From NCBI GenBank assembly GCA_026129685.1, contig JAHCHO010000003.1, positions 171,256 to 235,255 on the forward strand: DNA of 64,000 nucleotides, given 5' to 3'. A model generated the notes under the pieces. It had not been told where the DNA came from. It saw nothing but the letters and a program-made list of their open reading frames with translations, and searched no databases. The DNA comes from Fimbriimonadaceae bacterium (lineage in GTDB: Bacteria > Armatimonadota > Fimbriimonadia > Fimbriimonadales > Fimbriimonadaceae). Both the position numbers and the translations under genes were made by a program. The stretch's first letter is position 1. Each line of letters starts with the position of its first letter. Shown one piece after another: positions 24,821 to 33,876 of the stretch.

Positions 24821-27171
24821 TGAGAGTTCGCTTGCCCGGCGCCCCGGCGCCAGTACGCTCCCGTCCAGTCAATCACTTGTATCGGTTCGGCGATGCGGTG
24901 CTCCTCACGGTAGTCGTGGACCGCTTTGCGACAAGCGGGCACCGCGCCATAGTCGTCGATGATCAGGAACCCACCCGGAGAGAGCTTGGGATAGAGGTTC
25001 GCAAGCGCGTCCATCGTGCTTTCGTACATGTCGCCGTCGAGTCTCAGCACCGCGTACCGCTCGGCGGGGGCGTCCGGAAGGGTGTCCTTGAACCAGCCTT
25101 TCAGGAACCCGACCCGTTCGTCGAGCAAGCCGTGGCGGGCAAAGTTCGCCCGGACCTCCTCGAGCGGGACCGCCATGAACTCGAAGGTGTGGTGACGGTC
25201 GTTCGCGTCGGCGGGATAGCGCTCCGAGTCCGGCTTGGGCAGTCCCTCGAACGAGTCCGCGACCCAGACCATCCGGTCCTCGGCGCCGTAAGCCTTCAGG
25301 ATCGCCCGGGCGAAGATGGATGCGCCGCCGCGCCAAGATCCCGCCTCCAAAAAGTCGCCCGGCACCCCTTCCTTCAGTACCGTTTCCAGGCAATGCTGGA
25401 GGTTCTCGAGGCGCCGGACGCCCACCATCGTGTGGGCCCAGGGCGATGGCGGCCAGTCGAGGCCGACCACCCTCTTCTCCGGGTCCCAGCGCACCGGTTC
25501 GTGGTCGGCGTAGACCCAGTTGACCAGTAGCCGCTTCATCGCGTCAAGGTACAGAGCGATCGGGTCGCCCGACCGGACGACCGAGAACGGGTTGGGGATG
25601 TCCCGGCGCCAAAGGTCGAAACTCGGCTTGAAGGCCAGCGAACCGAACAGAGCCTGACTCGGCGGTACCTGGCCTCGCCCGTAGAAGGACTCCAGTTTGT
25701 CCGCCAGCACGTCGCAACTCTGGGTGTCCGGCGGCAACGCCCCCCGGCCCTCGTCCAAGAAGTGGGCGAACGCGTCGGCGGCGCAGAAGATCACGAGTCC
25801 CTCGCGGCGGCAGCGCCAGCAGTAGTCCAACATGGCGACGCTCGCGCTCGTGCTCTCGTCGAAACGGCCGATGCGCTCGTAGGTCGCCCGCGGCAGGAAG
25901 GTCGCGATCGGCTCCAGGGCCTGCACTTCCCGCACCTTTCCCCGGTTCTGTTCCGCAAGGTAGGCGGCGAAGGTTTCGAACGTGTAGTCGCCCGTCGTCC
26001 CCTTGGGGACGAAATGCTCCAGATTCTGCGGACCGAACGCCCCGTCGGAGTTCATGCCCACCATGCCGACCAGATCGCTCGTCACGTGGTCGCGCAGTCG
26101 GTCGAGCCATCCCTCGTAGACGTGGTACGAAGGGTCGAGCAGCACGATCGCATCGCCGCGCGCCACCTCGATGCCTTTGTTGACCGCCGACCCATAGGAC
26201 ACGCCCTCTTGGTAGTAAATCGCGCTGAGCCGCATTTCGGACTCGGCGATCTTCGCCACGTAGCGGGAGGTCCCGTCGGAGGACCCCGCGTCCACCACCA
26301 CGATCTGGTCGTCGGGACCAAGGTGCGTCCGCAGGCTTTCCATACACTCCGGGATCGTGGTCATGTGGTTTTGCGCCACCATCACCACCGAAACCGTCCC
26401 CGCCTTCTTGGGGATTTCGGGCGTCGAGTTCCCGCTCCCGATCACAAGGGCGAGCGGCGGTTTGTGGTCCGCCTTGCGCCTCGCCCGGTACAACTGCTGG
26501 TAAACGGGGGTGACGGACAGGGTGATGTTCGGCTCGATCCCCAATCCCGCCGCCGCTTGGGCGAGAACCTGGCTGATCGCGTCGTTCGGCATGACGTGGC
26601 TGAACTCTTGAACGACCTCGAGGCCGCAATCCAAGAGCAGTTCTCGGAAACTGGCGGGCGTGAAGAACCGTAGGTGCGTGGCGTCCAGAATGCCGGCCTC
26701 CGCGTAGGGGAACCGGCCCTGCAACAACTCGCCGATGACCGACCAGTGAGCCACGTTCGGCACGCAGACGAGAACCTCGCCCCCGGGCATGAGGTTGCGC
26801 TGGACCCGCCGCAACACCGTCTCCGGCTCGACCAGGTGCTCCAGCACGTCGCCGAAGGTGACGGTGTCGAAATAGCCTTCCGCGTCGGGCAACGGGAGCA
26901 ACGACTGGACGTCGCCGATGAAAACCTTGTCCAAATGCTGCCGGGCGAGTTGGCCGACCTCCGCCACGATCTCGACGCCCCAGATCTCACGCGCCGGGTC
27001 CTGCTTCTTGAGGTGGGCGCCCATGACCCCCGCCGCACAGCCCACGTCCAGGATGCGCCTCGCGTCCGGCCGCACCATCGCGGCCAGGGTGCGGTTGAAC
27101 ATTTCGTAATAGGCTTTGGGTTTCTCGGGTGCGTTCGAGGGCGTCGAATCGTCGCGTTTGGGAGCCCGCAT
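24817..27171 (-). CDS. Three-domain methyltransferase / glycosyltransferase / TylF-type O-methyltransferase
   Basis: 784 aa. Residues about 20-230 form a SAM methyltransferase (RRILDVGCAAGVMGAHLK, VTFGDVLEHLVEP). Residues about 260-480 form a family 2 glycosyltransferase (SVVMVAQNHMTTIPECMESL, VVVDAGSSDGTSRYV, VLLDPSYHVYEGW). Residues about 520-784 form a TylF/MycF-like sugar O-methyltransferase (GDFLEAGSWRGGASIFAR, LRLDGDMYESTMDAL, FLIIDDYGAVPACRKAV). One chain could thus add and doubly methylate a sugar. The start at 27171 is chosen because the longer frame overlaps the SDR gene; GATACT seven bases upstream is a plausible -10. Confidence 0.85.
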   Translation of the reverse strand: MRAPKRDDSTPSNAPEKPKAYYEMFNRTLAAMVRPDARRILDVGCAAGVMGAHLKKQDPAREIWGVEIVAEVGQLARQHLDKVFIGDVQSLLPLPDAEGYFDTVTFGDVLEHLVEPETVLRRVQRNLMPGGEVLVCVPNVAHWSVIGELLQGRFPYAEAGILDATHLRFFTPASFRELLLDCGLEVVQEFSHVMPNDAISQVLAQAAAGLGIEPNITLSVTPVYQQLYRARRKADHKPPLALVIGSGNSTPEIPKKAGTVSVVMVAQNHMTTIPECMESLRTHLGPDDQIVVVDAGSSDGTSRYVAKIAESEMRLSAIYYQEGVSYGSAVNKGIEVARGDAIVLLDPSYHVYEGWLDRLRDHVTSDLVGMVGMNSDGAFGPQNLEHFVPKGTTGDYTFETFAAYLAEQNRGKVREVQALEPIATFLPRATYERIGRFDESTSASVAMLDYCWRCRREGLVIFCAADAFAHFLDEGRGALPPDTQSCDVLADKLESFYGRGQVPPSQALFGSLAFKPSFDLWRRDIPNPFSVVRSGDPIALYLDAMKRLLVNWVYADHEPVRWDPEKRVVGLDWPPSPWAHTMVGVRRLENLQHCLETVLKEGVPGDFLEAGSWRGGASIFARAILKAYGAEDRMVWVADSFEGLPKPDSERYPADANDRHHTFEFMAVPLEEVRANFARHGLLDERVGFLKGWFKDTLPDAPAERYAVLRLDGDMYESTMDALANLYPKLSPGGFLIIDDYGAVPACRKAVHDYREEHRIAEPIQVIDWTGAYWRRGAGQANSQ

Positions 27172-27221
27172 ATGCTGGAGTATCGGCAAATATGCCGGGA
27201 TTCCCAGGGGCCGGGCGTCGG

Positions 27222-28001
27222 CTACCCCGACCCGCGGGACGCCCCGCCGTCCACGAGCAGACTCGTTCCCGTGACGAACCCGGCCGGCTCGGAACACAAG
27301 AACGCCACCACCGCCGCGATCTCCTCCGGCTTGCCCAATCGCCGAACGGCGGCCAGATCGGCGTTCGCCGCGAGCGCCTCCTCGACCGTCCCGCCCGATC
27401 GCGCCGCCCGCACCTCCGCCAGGTGAATCTGCCGGTCGGTCAGCGTGTGCCCGGGCAACACCCCGTTCACCGTCACCCCGTGGGGGCCGAAGGCGCGCGC
27501 CTGGAGCCGGGTCAGCGCCATCAGGCCACTGCGCAGCGTCGAGGAGATCGCGAGGATGTCCGCCGGTTCTTTGGCCACCAGCGACGTGAGGTGAACGATC
27601 CGCCCCCAACCCCGCTCGCACATCCCGGGCGCGACCAAGCGCGTCAGGCGAACCACGTTGAGCAAGGTCGATTCGAAGCCCTCGACCCACTGCTCGTCTT
27701 CGATCGCGTCCACCGTGCCCGCCGCCGGACCGCCCGTGTTGGTGACGAGGATGTCCGGCTCGCCCAGTTCCGCCCGGGTGTAAGCCACCCATCGCTCCAG
27801 GTCCTGCGCTCTGGAAACGTCGGCGACGTACCCGCGCACCGAGCCCCCGATCTCCGCGCAGGCCAGACCCAAACCCTCTTCGCCGCGCGCGCAGATCGAG
27901 ACCCGGCAACCCTCCTCGACGAGCGTCCTGGCGACCGCCTTGCCGATGCCCTTGCTTCCCGCCGCGACGAGCGCGAGGCGACCCTGCAGACCCAGATTCA
28001 T
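27222..28001 (-). CDS. Short-chain dehydrogenase/reductase family protein
   Basis: 259 aa. The Rossmann nucleotide loop is AAGSKGIGKAVA and the NNAG-like strand end is TNTGGPAAG. Where canonical enzymes have YxxxK, this chain has SSTLR (ILAISSTLRSGLMALTR), so Tyr and Lys are replaced by Ser and Arg. A known SDR subgroup shares this variant (SNxxR), so chemistry may differ rather than be lost. The end SLLVDGGASRG is standard. The start overlaps the regulator stop by four bases (ATGA), placing it in a regulator-SDR operon. Confidence 0.88.
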   Translation of the reverse strand: MNLGLQGRLALVAAGSKGIGKAVARTLVEEGCRVSICARGEEGLGLACAEIGGSVRGYVADVSRAQDLERWVAYTRAELGEPDILVTNTGGPAAGTVDAIEDEQWVEGFESTLLNVVRLTRLVAPGMCERGWGRIVHLTSLVAKEPADILAISSTLRSGLMALTRLQARAFGPHGVTVNGVLPGHTLTDRQIHLAEVRAARSGGTVEEALAANADLAAVRRLGKPEEIAAVVAFLCSEPAGFVTGTSLLVDGGASRGSG

Positions 28002-28528
28002 GCCGGGAGGTTACCGGGTTCGTTGCCAAGGAGCGCCGACTGGACGACCTCCTCGAACGGACGGTCCACCAGGAACACCTGCTTGTAGACCTCGTCCACG
28101 AGGGCGAACACGTCGAGCAGGCCTTGGAGCCGTTCGCGCAATTCGCCCGCCGACTCGTCCGACGGGTCGTCCCGAAGCTTGACCAGGCAGTCGCGAATCG
28201 CCTCGATCGTGGGGTCGATCTCCCGCCGCTTCCGTTCGCGCACGACCCGGGCGAGCATGATCCACGGGTCCATCTCGCTCGTGTAGGTGTCCTTGCGGTC
28301 GCCGAGGTGCCGCGAACGGCGCACGATGCCCCACTCCATCAGTTGCCGCAGATTCATGCTCGCGTTGCCGCGGCTGATGCTCAGGCGCTGGATGATCTCG
28401 TCCACCCCCAGCGGCTCGCCCGTGACGAAGAGGAGGGCGTGAATCTGCGCCATGGTCCGGTTGATGCCCCACGCGGAGCTCATCCGACCCCATTGGAGGA
28501 TGAACTGGTCTTGAACCTCTTCGAGCAT
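27998..28528 (-). CDS. GbsR/MarR-like winged-helix regulator
   Basis: 176 aa. The winged helix covers about residues 25-95: INRTMAQIHALLFVTGEPLGVDEIIQRLSISRGNASMNLRQLMEWGIVRR. This is the GbsR-type DNA-binding half. The C-terminal half is helical and likely makes the dimer. GbsR-like proteins repress osmolyte or other small-molecule genes. It is followed by the SDR gene with a four-base overlap and preceded by the DinB gene ten bases upstream, so all three probably form one operon it may control. Confidence 0.85.
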   Translation of the reverse strand: MLEEVQDQFILQWGRMSSAWGINRTMAQIHALLFVTGEPLGVDEIIQRLSISRGNASMNLRQLMEWGIVRRSRHLGDRKDTYTSEMDPWIMLARVVRERKRREIDPTIEAIRDCLVKLRDDPSDESAGELRERLQGLLDVFALVDEVYKQVFLVDRPFEEVVQSALLGNEPGNLPA

Positions 28529-28538
28529 GGGCGACCCG

Positions 28539-29009
28539 TCAGTCCAGCCAGTGAACCGCCGCGTCGCCCTGGAGCAACTGGAAGTAGTTCAGCTGGCCGC
28601 TGTGGTACGCAATGTGGGTGACCGCGATGGAAACGAGTTCGACGACCTTGACGGGCTGGCCCCAGGGCGCGACGGTGTCGCGCATCAGGTCCTCGTCCGA
28701 GAGTCCTTCGATCGTCGCGGCGAGGGCGTCGGCCCCCTCGTGCAGGATCGCGAGCGCTTTGTCCTTCGTGGTCACCGCCGCGTAGTACGCCCGGCGCTGC
28801 TCCTCGCCGGGATAGGGCACCGCTTCCCCCTTGGCGATCCGCGCCACCATTCCGCAGAACGCGCCGCATTCGGCGACGAACTCCAGAACCGGCCGCGTCG
28901 CGCCCCCCGCCGTCCCCGCCGCTTGTTCCTCGGCGGTGTGGGCGAGGTCCTTGTCGAAGAAGAGGACCCAACGCTGAAGCATGGCGACGAGCAGAGGTTG
29001 GACGGTCAT
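28539..29009 (-). CDS. DinB-family protein
   Basis: 156 aa, mostly helical, a four-helix DinB-like bundle. The C-terminal metal-site helix reads AVTHIAYHSGQLNYFQLL; with a His earlier in the chain it would make the usual three-His metal site. Such proteins are thiol-dependent transferases or stress proteins of unknown substrate. First gene of the dinB-regulator-SDR operon. The start at MTVQPLL is preferred over an 11-residue longer reading. Confidence 0.75.
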   Translation of the reverse strand: MTVQPLLVAMLQRWVLFFDKDLAHTAEEQAAGTAGGATRPVLEFVAECGAFCGMVARIAKGEAVPYPGEEQRRAYYAAVTTKDKALAILHEGADALAATIEGLSDEDLMRDTVAPWGQPVKVVELVSIAVTHIAYHSGQLNYFQLLQGDAAVHWLD

Positions 29010-29109
29010 GATTCGGCAACCGTACCCGAATCGGCGACCCAAGGTATCCCCGGCGTCTCGCCGGTCTCCGTCGCCGAAGCAACCCGCGGCGTCCCACCGG
29101 GCACCTCTC

Positions 29110-30411
29110 CTAACCGTCCGCTTTCGTCACGGGCGGGAACGAGGGCAGCGTCTCGCGCACCAACCGGACCAACCGCTCCGCATCGCCTCGGGAGACCGAC
29201 CACGCCTCCCGCCTCGACGGCCCCTCCGTCCACAGCAGACGGCGCGACGCGTCGAGACGGAAGGACGCCGTTCGGCCCTGATCGTCGAACAGCACTACCG
29301 TTCCATCGTCTTTTGGGTCGCGCGGCGTCTGGACCTTCCTGGCGCCAACCGCCGATCCGTCCGCCAGCGTCCACCGCCCTTCCGCCGGATCGAGCCGAAG
29401 CGGGGCGGGGCCCCCCGACCCGAGCGGCGCCCATCCGTCCAGCGGGTACTCGTTCACCGCCAACGGAACGCCCCGGATCGGATCCACGCTGAACTCCTGC
29501 ATCCAAAGCCGGCCCTGGGCGTCTCGGCCCAGGAACTGCCGCTCGACGACTAGAATTGGCATGAGCAGGTCCGATCGTAAGCGGTGCCGGAGCGTCATGG
29601 CGTTGGGCCGGTTCTGGAAGTGGGGCATCGTCAGCAGGGCGACCGCCCGACCCGCCTCGGCCGTGGCAAGCGGACGGTGCCGGGCGTAAGCGTCCAACGC
29701 AACCTGACCCAGCGCGGCCACCCGTTCGCGGCTCAGGATCGGAACGTCCTCAGGGTCAACCAGCGGAAAGCCCGCGCTATGAATCGCCAGCCTCACGATG
29801 CACCCGGAGAGCGGGTCCACCTCGATCTGCGAGTGCGATCCGCCATCGAACACGTACCCCCGGTACCGCGCCGCGTACTCGAACACGTACTTGAGGGGGC
29901 CGTTCGGCGTGTCGAAGGCCTTGGAGAGGCCTTCGTCGAATGTCACCTCCACGGACCAGGGCTCTGGCACCAACACCTCGCGCATCGCCCGTTCGAGATG
30001 CGCCTTCGCCTCGTCCGGGGTCAGAAGGTCGTTCGGTCCGTACTCGACCGTCTTGTCGTATATCGCGCCAATCGGGTCCGCGATCGAGCACTCTCTGAGC
30101 GCCTCGCGCCCCATCCAATACTCGATGTGCCCCACGTCCAGGGACCCATGGGCGAACAACCGGCCGACCTCGTGAAGACTCCATTTCAACCTGTAGGGGT
30201 TGCGTCCGAACCAATCGAATCTCGCCTCCATGAGCTCTCGATACTGGGGCCGCACCGTGGCGACGAGGAGCCGCCGCATCGCCGCTACGGCGCGCTGCTT
30301 GACCGCGTCCGTGAGGTCGTCCTGGGAGTAGGACCCGCTGGTCAGCTGGGCGTGGGCGGTCGGCACTAACGCCGCCGCGAGGACGAAGAAGGCGATGATT
30401 CCCTTCGACAT
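29110..30411 (-). CDS. Secreted protein of unknown function
   Basis: 433 aa with a clear signal peptide (MSKGIIAFFVLAAALVPTAHAQ). The middle holds several beta-rich repeats, for example GSHSQIEVDPLSGCIVRL, GRLWMQEFSVDPIRGVPLAVNEY and GTVVLFDDQGRTASFRLDASRRLLW. These resemble PepSY-like units, but no family is certain. It starts two bases after the stop of the preceding secreted-protein gene, so both are one operon and may work together outside the cell. Confidence 0.7.
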   Translation of the reverse strand: MSKGIIAFFVLAAALVPTAHAQLTSGSYSQDDLTDAVKQRAVAAMRRLLVATVRPQYRELMEARFDWFGRNPYRLKWSLHEVGRLFAHGSLDVGHIEYWMGREALRECSIADPIGAIYDKTVEYGPNDLLTPDEAKAHLERAMREVLVPEPWSVEVTFDEGLSKAFDTPNGPLKYVFEYAARYRGYVFDGGSHSQIEVDPLSGCIVRLAIHSAGFPLVDPEDVPILSRERVAALGQVALDAYARHRPLATAEAGRAVALLTMPHFQNRPNAMTLRHRLRSDLLMPILVVERQFLGRDAQGRLWMQEFSVDPIRGVPLAVNEYPLDGWAPLGSGGPAPLRLDPAEGRWTLADGSAVGARKVQTPRDPKDDGTVVLFDDQGRTASFRLDASRRLLWTEGPSRREAWSVSRGDAERLVRLVRETLPSFPPVTKADG

Positions 30412-30413
30412 GA

Positions 30414-31832
30414 CTAACCTCCCGTAACGGGGAGCCGTACGAACTGCACGTTCACGTTGGTCCCAAGCAAGTCCGCTTCCGCAGCGGATAGGTACACGTA
30501 GCGCGAGCGATGACGAATGTCTCCAATGATCGTCGGAGGGACCCGGTACCAGGGCCATGTCTTGAAGTCGGGGTTCGCGGTGCGAACGAAGTAGACGGAA
30601 GGCACCGCCTCATTGGCAAGCCTCGCGGCCTCGCCGATAATCTCGCCCTCGGCCAGGTCATTGCAGAGGACCGCGACCTGTTCGTGGACGAACGCATTTT
30701 GGTATTCGGGTCCGCCCTTGAGCTTGAAGGGGTCGCCACGACCCTCATTGTCTGCGCGCACCCAAAGGTCCTGCGTCCAGCAGTTGACGTTTACGGACTC
30801 CGCGAATCCCATGTACGCCCGCCCAACCTGGTTGCCGGAGGGGATTCCGAAGGCGGCGGCGAAGGCGGAGGACGGTTGCGCCTTCTGGTTGCTGTCCACG
30901 GTGTGACAGGAGTAGAGGACTGCCAAGTTGTAGGGCGGGTACAGCGCGCCCTTTGCGGCAACCGCTGTCGCGACCTCCGTCGTCTCGACCGCGTGCAAGG
31001 GTGCCTGCCCTGCGTTCCACTGGGCCAGAGTCCAGCCGTCGCTGTCCGCCACGATGTCCCGCGGGGGACCGCCAACCGCCTGGTACCCGTGGAGGTTCCA
31101 AAACGCCATCGTCGCAGACGGGATTGCACTCAGGATCGAGGGTTCCTGCAGGCCGATTGCGGCGCCCGGCGTCGCCGGCACCTTCCCGTGGCTTGTTGCT
31201 GTGGCGCAAGCATAGGCTTGGCCGAGCAACTGGTTCGAAAGGTTCGACATTGTCACGTCGGGCACGTGGTACTCAACGGCCGGATTGGTGCCGGAGATCG
31301 AAATCGCGGTTAGTCCCGCGAACTGCGCCTGGTTGTAGGCCGTCACGGTGAAGGTGTGATCGTAGGTCACCGTGTGGACGACCAAGAAATTCGGGGGCGC
31401 CTGGTTGTAGCCCAGTTCGATCGTCGCCCGCACCCGAATCGGAACCGCGGTGTTGTGCGCGAAGGCGGTCGAGGCGAACCGATACGAGAACGACACCCCG
31501 TTCACCGTGCCCGGACGCGACTCGATCACCCACGCGTCCGGGCCGAGGTTGATCACAAGGTCCTTCAGCCGCATGTGCGCCCAGTCCGGCTCCGGCTTGC
31601 CGCCGGGGTAGTGCCGGGTCGGATCGTGCCAGAAGGCGATCCCAAACTCGACCTTGGTGCCGCTCACCTTGTTGCCCTCGCTCAGACCGGTGAGCCGCGA
31701 ACCGCACGCGCCGACTCCCACCGTCACCGCGTCCTCCGTGTCGGCCCGCGCCGTCGCGCCGCCGGAAACGACGATCAACCCCAAGAGGCTCCGCCAAAGC
31801 GGTCGCCCGAAGATTCTGCGCTCAAATTCCAT
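30414..31832 (-). CDS. Secreted protein with a clan CD (caspase/gingipain)-like His/Cys pair
   Basis: 472 aa. Signal-like N-terminus (about residues 13-30). A hydrophobic strand ends in His-Gly (MAFWNLHGY, His248), and a second hydrophobic strand ends in Ser-Cys (NLAVLYSCHT, Cys309), 61 residues later. Clan CD cysteine peptidases show this arrangement: two buried strands, one followed by HG and the next by C. The N-terminal 200 residues are beta-rich. Whether it cleaves protein is inference; no family name was recognised. It is the first gene of a two-gene operon with the next secreted protein. Confidence 0.6.
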   Translation of the reverse strand: MEFERRIFGRPLWRSLLGLIVVSGGATARADTEDAVTVGVGACGSRLTGLSEGNKVSGTKVEFGIAFWHDPTRHYPGGKPEPDWAHMRLKDLVINLGPDAWVIESRPGTVNGVSFSYRFASTAFAHNTAVPIRVRATIELGYNQAPPNFLVVHTVTYDHTFTVTAYNQAQFAGLTAISISGTNPAVEYHVPDVTMSNLSNQLLGQAYACATATSHGKVPATPGAAIGLQEPSILSAIPSATMAFWNLHGYQAVGGPPRDIVADSDGWTLAQWNAGQAPLHAVETTEVATAVAAKGALYPPYNLAVLYSCHTVDSNQKAQPSSAFAAAFGIPSGNQVGRAYMGFAESVNVNCWTQDLWVRADNEGRGDPFKLKGGPEYQNAFVHEQVAVLCNDLAEGEIIGEAARLANEAVPSVYFVRTANPDFKTWPWYRVPPTIIGDIRHRSRYVYLSAAEADLLGTNVNVQFVRLPVTGG

Positions 31833-32074
31833 GTGCTCGACGCTCCCGCGAACGATCTGACGTTACGACATGTTTGGGGGCTAGTCAAGGGGGGGGGCCA
31901 AAGACCCAGACGAGGGCGTCCGACCCCGCCGCCGCCGTTCCGCGCGGAATCGCGGAGAGTCCCCGTTGAGCATCCGCCGACCGGAAGCCGATGATTGAAA
32001 CACCGCATTGGTGCGCGGGCAAGGTTCCCAGGGACGGGGACCGACCCCGGGGCGCCCGGCGGCGGGTCCGACCT

Positions 32075-32932
32075 ATGTTTCTGATCATCGGGTTCTTGAT
32101 CGTGTTCGGCGCCGTCATCGGCGGATACGTGATGCACCACGGCCAAATCGGGGTGCTGATCCAGATTTCCGAGTTCATCATCATCGGCGGAGCCGGCCTC
32201 GGCGCGTTCATCGCCGCCAACGGCATGAAGAACTTCTCCGCCGCGATCAAGTGCTCGATCGGCGTCCTGAAACCCGACCCTTACACCAAGCAGCTCTACC
32301 TCGACACGCTGCGCATGATGTTCCAGCTCTTCAACATCGCCCGCAAAGAGGGCCTCCTCGGCCTCGAGAAGCACGTTGAAAACCCGGCGGACAGCGACAT
32401 CATGAAGAACTACCCCGCCTTTCTGGCCAACCACCACGCCGTGGCGTTCTTCTGCGACACGATGAAGGTCATCCTTACCGGCGCCGTCGGCCCCCACGAC
32501 CTCTCGGAGATGATGGAGATCGACTTGGAGACCGCCCACAAGGAGTCGCACATCCCCATCCACGCCGTCTCCACCGTCGGCGACGCGATGCCCGGCTTCG
32601 GCATCGTCGCGGCGGTCCTCGGCGTCATCATCACGATGGGCAAGATCGGCGGCGACGCCGCCGCCATCGGCCAATCCGTCGCCGCGGCCCTCGTCGGCAC
32701 CTTCATCGGCATCCTCCTCGCCTACGGCGTCTTCGGCCCCCTCGCCCGTGCCATGGAACTGCGCCTCGACAAAGAGGCGAGCTACATGAACAGCCTCCGC
32801 TACGCTCTCTTCAGCTTCGCGCGCGGCGAGTCGCCGATCACCTGCATCGAGTTCGCCCGCCGCAACGTGGAACCCGAGGCGCGGCCGGGCTTCGCCGAGA
32901 TGGAGACCTACGTGAAGGAGAAGGCCGCCTGA
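32075..32932 (+). CDS. motA: Flagellar motor stator protein MotA
   Basis: 285 aa, usual length for MotA. Four membrane segments: about residues 2-20, 31-47, 170-190 and 200-222. The cytoplasmic loop between segments 2 and 3 carries the charged residues that meet the rotor. TVGDAMPGFGIVAAVLGVI and the Pro after it are typical. With MotB it makes the proton-conducting stator. The start at MFLIIGFLIVFG removes an unlikely basic 28-residue extension. motB begins one base after the motA stop. No flagellar structural genes are in the window. Confidence 0.95.
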   Translation: MFLIIGFLIVFGAVIGGYVMHHGQIGVLIQISEFIIIGGAGLGAFIAANGMKNFSAAIKCSIGVLKPDPYTKQLYLDTLRMMFQLFNIARKEGLLGLEKHVENPADSDIMKNYPAFLANHHAVAFFCDTMKVILTGAVGPHDLSEMMEIDLETAHKESHIPIHAVSTVGDAMPGFGIVAAVLGVIITMGKIGGDAAAIGQSVAAALVGTFIGILLAYGVFGPLARAMELRLDKEASYMNSLRYALFSFARGESPITCIEFARRNVEPEARPGFAEMETYVKEKAA

Positions 32933-32933
32933 G

Positions 32934-33872
32934 ATGCGCGAAAGCCAGCCCATCATCATCAAGCGCAAGAAGGTCGTCGCGGGCGGCCACCACGGCGGCT
33001 CCTGGAAGGTGGCCTACGCCGACTTCGTCACCGCCATGATGGCCTTCTTCATGGTCATGTGGATCATGGGGCTCTCCGCCGATCAGCGCGCTTCGATCGC
33101 CCACTACTTCAACGACCCGTTCTCCGCCATCAAGAGCGCCGACGAAGGCGGCATGGCCTTCGGCCTGGGCTTCCCGGACAAGCAAGTGCAGCAGGGCGGC
33201 AAGAGCGGCGGCGGCGCCGAAAGCCTCGTTAACAAGGAAGCGGACGCCAAAACCCTTATCGACGGCCTGAGCGCGGCCCTCAAGACCCTGGACGGCAAGC
33301 CGGAGGTCAAGGCCCTCATCGACTCCATCGAATTCCAGGCGACGGACGAGGGCGTCCGCATGGAGTTCCTCGAGAAGAACGGGGCCGCCTTCTTCGAGAT
33401 CGGGAGCGCGGAGATTCGTCCCGCCGCGAAGACCCTCATCGCCCGGATCGCCCCGTTCCTCGCCACCGCCGATCGGGACATCGTGATCGAGGGCCACACC
33501 GACGCGCGCCCCTTGCACAACGGAGCCTACGACAACCTCGACCTGAGCAACGACCGAGCGGCGGCGATGAAGCGTGCGCTCGTCGCCTCCGGCGTCAAGC
33601 AGAACCAGATCAAGCGCCTCGAAGGGTTCGGCGATTCGCACCTCTACAAGCCGAGCGACCCCTTCCATTGGAGCAACCGCCGCGTCTCCGTACTCCTCCC
33701 GTGGGAGCAGCGGACCAAGGTGGTGGGCGACGATCCGAAGCAACTGATGGACCGCCAGGTTCAGGGCATGTTTCGCGAGACCTACCAAATCGCCCCGCCT
33801 CGCCCCGACGTGGTGAACGAGGGTCGAAAGCTCTCCGCCTTCGAGGCGGCGAAGAAGAAGGGCAACTACTGA
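32934..33872 (+). CDS. motB: Flagellar motor stator protein MotB
   Basis: 312 aa. The single membrane segment follows KVAYADFVTAMMAFFMVMWIM, where Asp30 is the expected proton-carrying residue. The periplasmic OmpA-like peptidoglycan-binding domain spans about residues 140-265 and includes IVIEGHTDARP and NDRAAAMKRALVASG. The tail beyond residue 265 is longer than in enteric MotB. It is translationally linked to motA. Confidence 0.95.
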   Translation: MRESQPIIIKRKKVVAGGHHGGSWKVAYADFVTAMMAFFMVMWIMGLSADQRASIAHYFNDPFSAIKSADEGGMAFGLGFPDKQVQQGGKSGGGAESLVNKEADAKTLIDGLSAALKTLDGKPEVKALIDSIEFQATDEGVRMEFLEKNGAAFFEIGSAEIRPAAKTLIARIAPFLATADRDIVIEGHTDARPLHNGAYDNLDLSNDRAAAMKRALVASGVKQNQIKRLEGFGDSHLYKPSDPFHWSNRRVSVLLPWEQRTKVVGDDPKQLMDRQVQGMFRETYQIAPPRPDVVNEGRKLSAFEAAKKKGNY

Positions 33873-33876
33873 GGAC

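Noticed and set aside
22469..24823. 784-residue open frame on the plus strand opposite the methyltransferase-glycosyltransferase gene
   Set aside because: Long antisense frames are common at high GC. It is rich in Arg/His/Val, has no family marks, and lies opposite a gene with clear domains.
27222..28001. SDR protein lacking the YxxxK catalytic pair, considered as a dead enzyme
   Set aside because: A known SDR subgroup shares the Ser/Arg variant, so I noted it but do not call it a loss.
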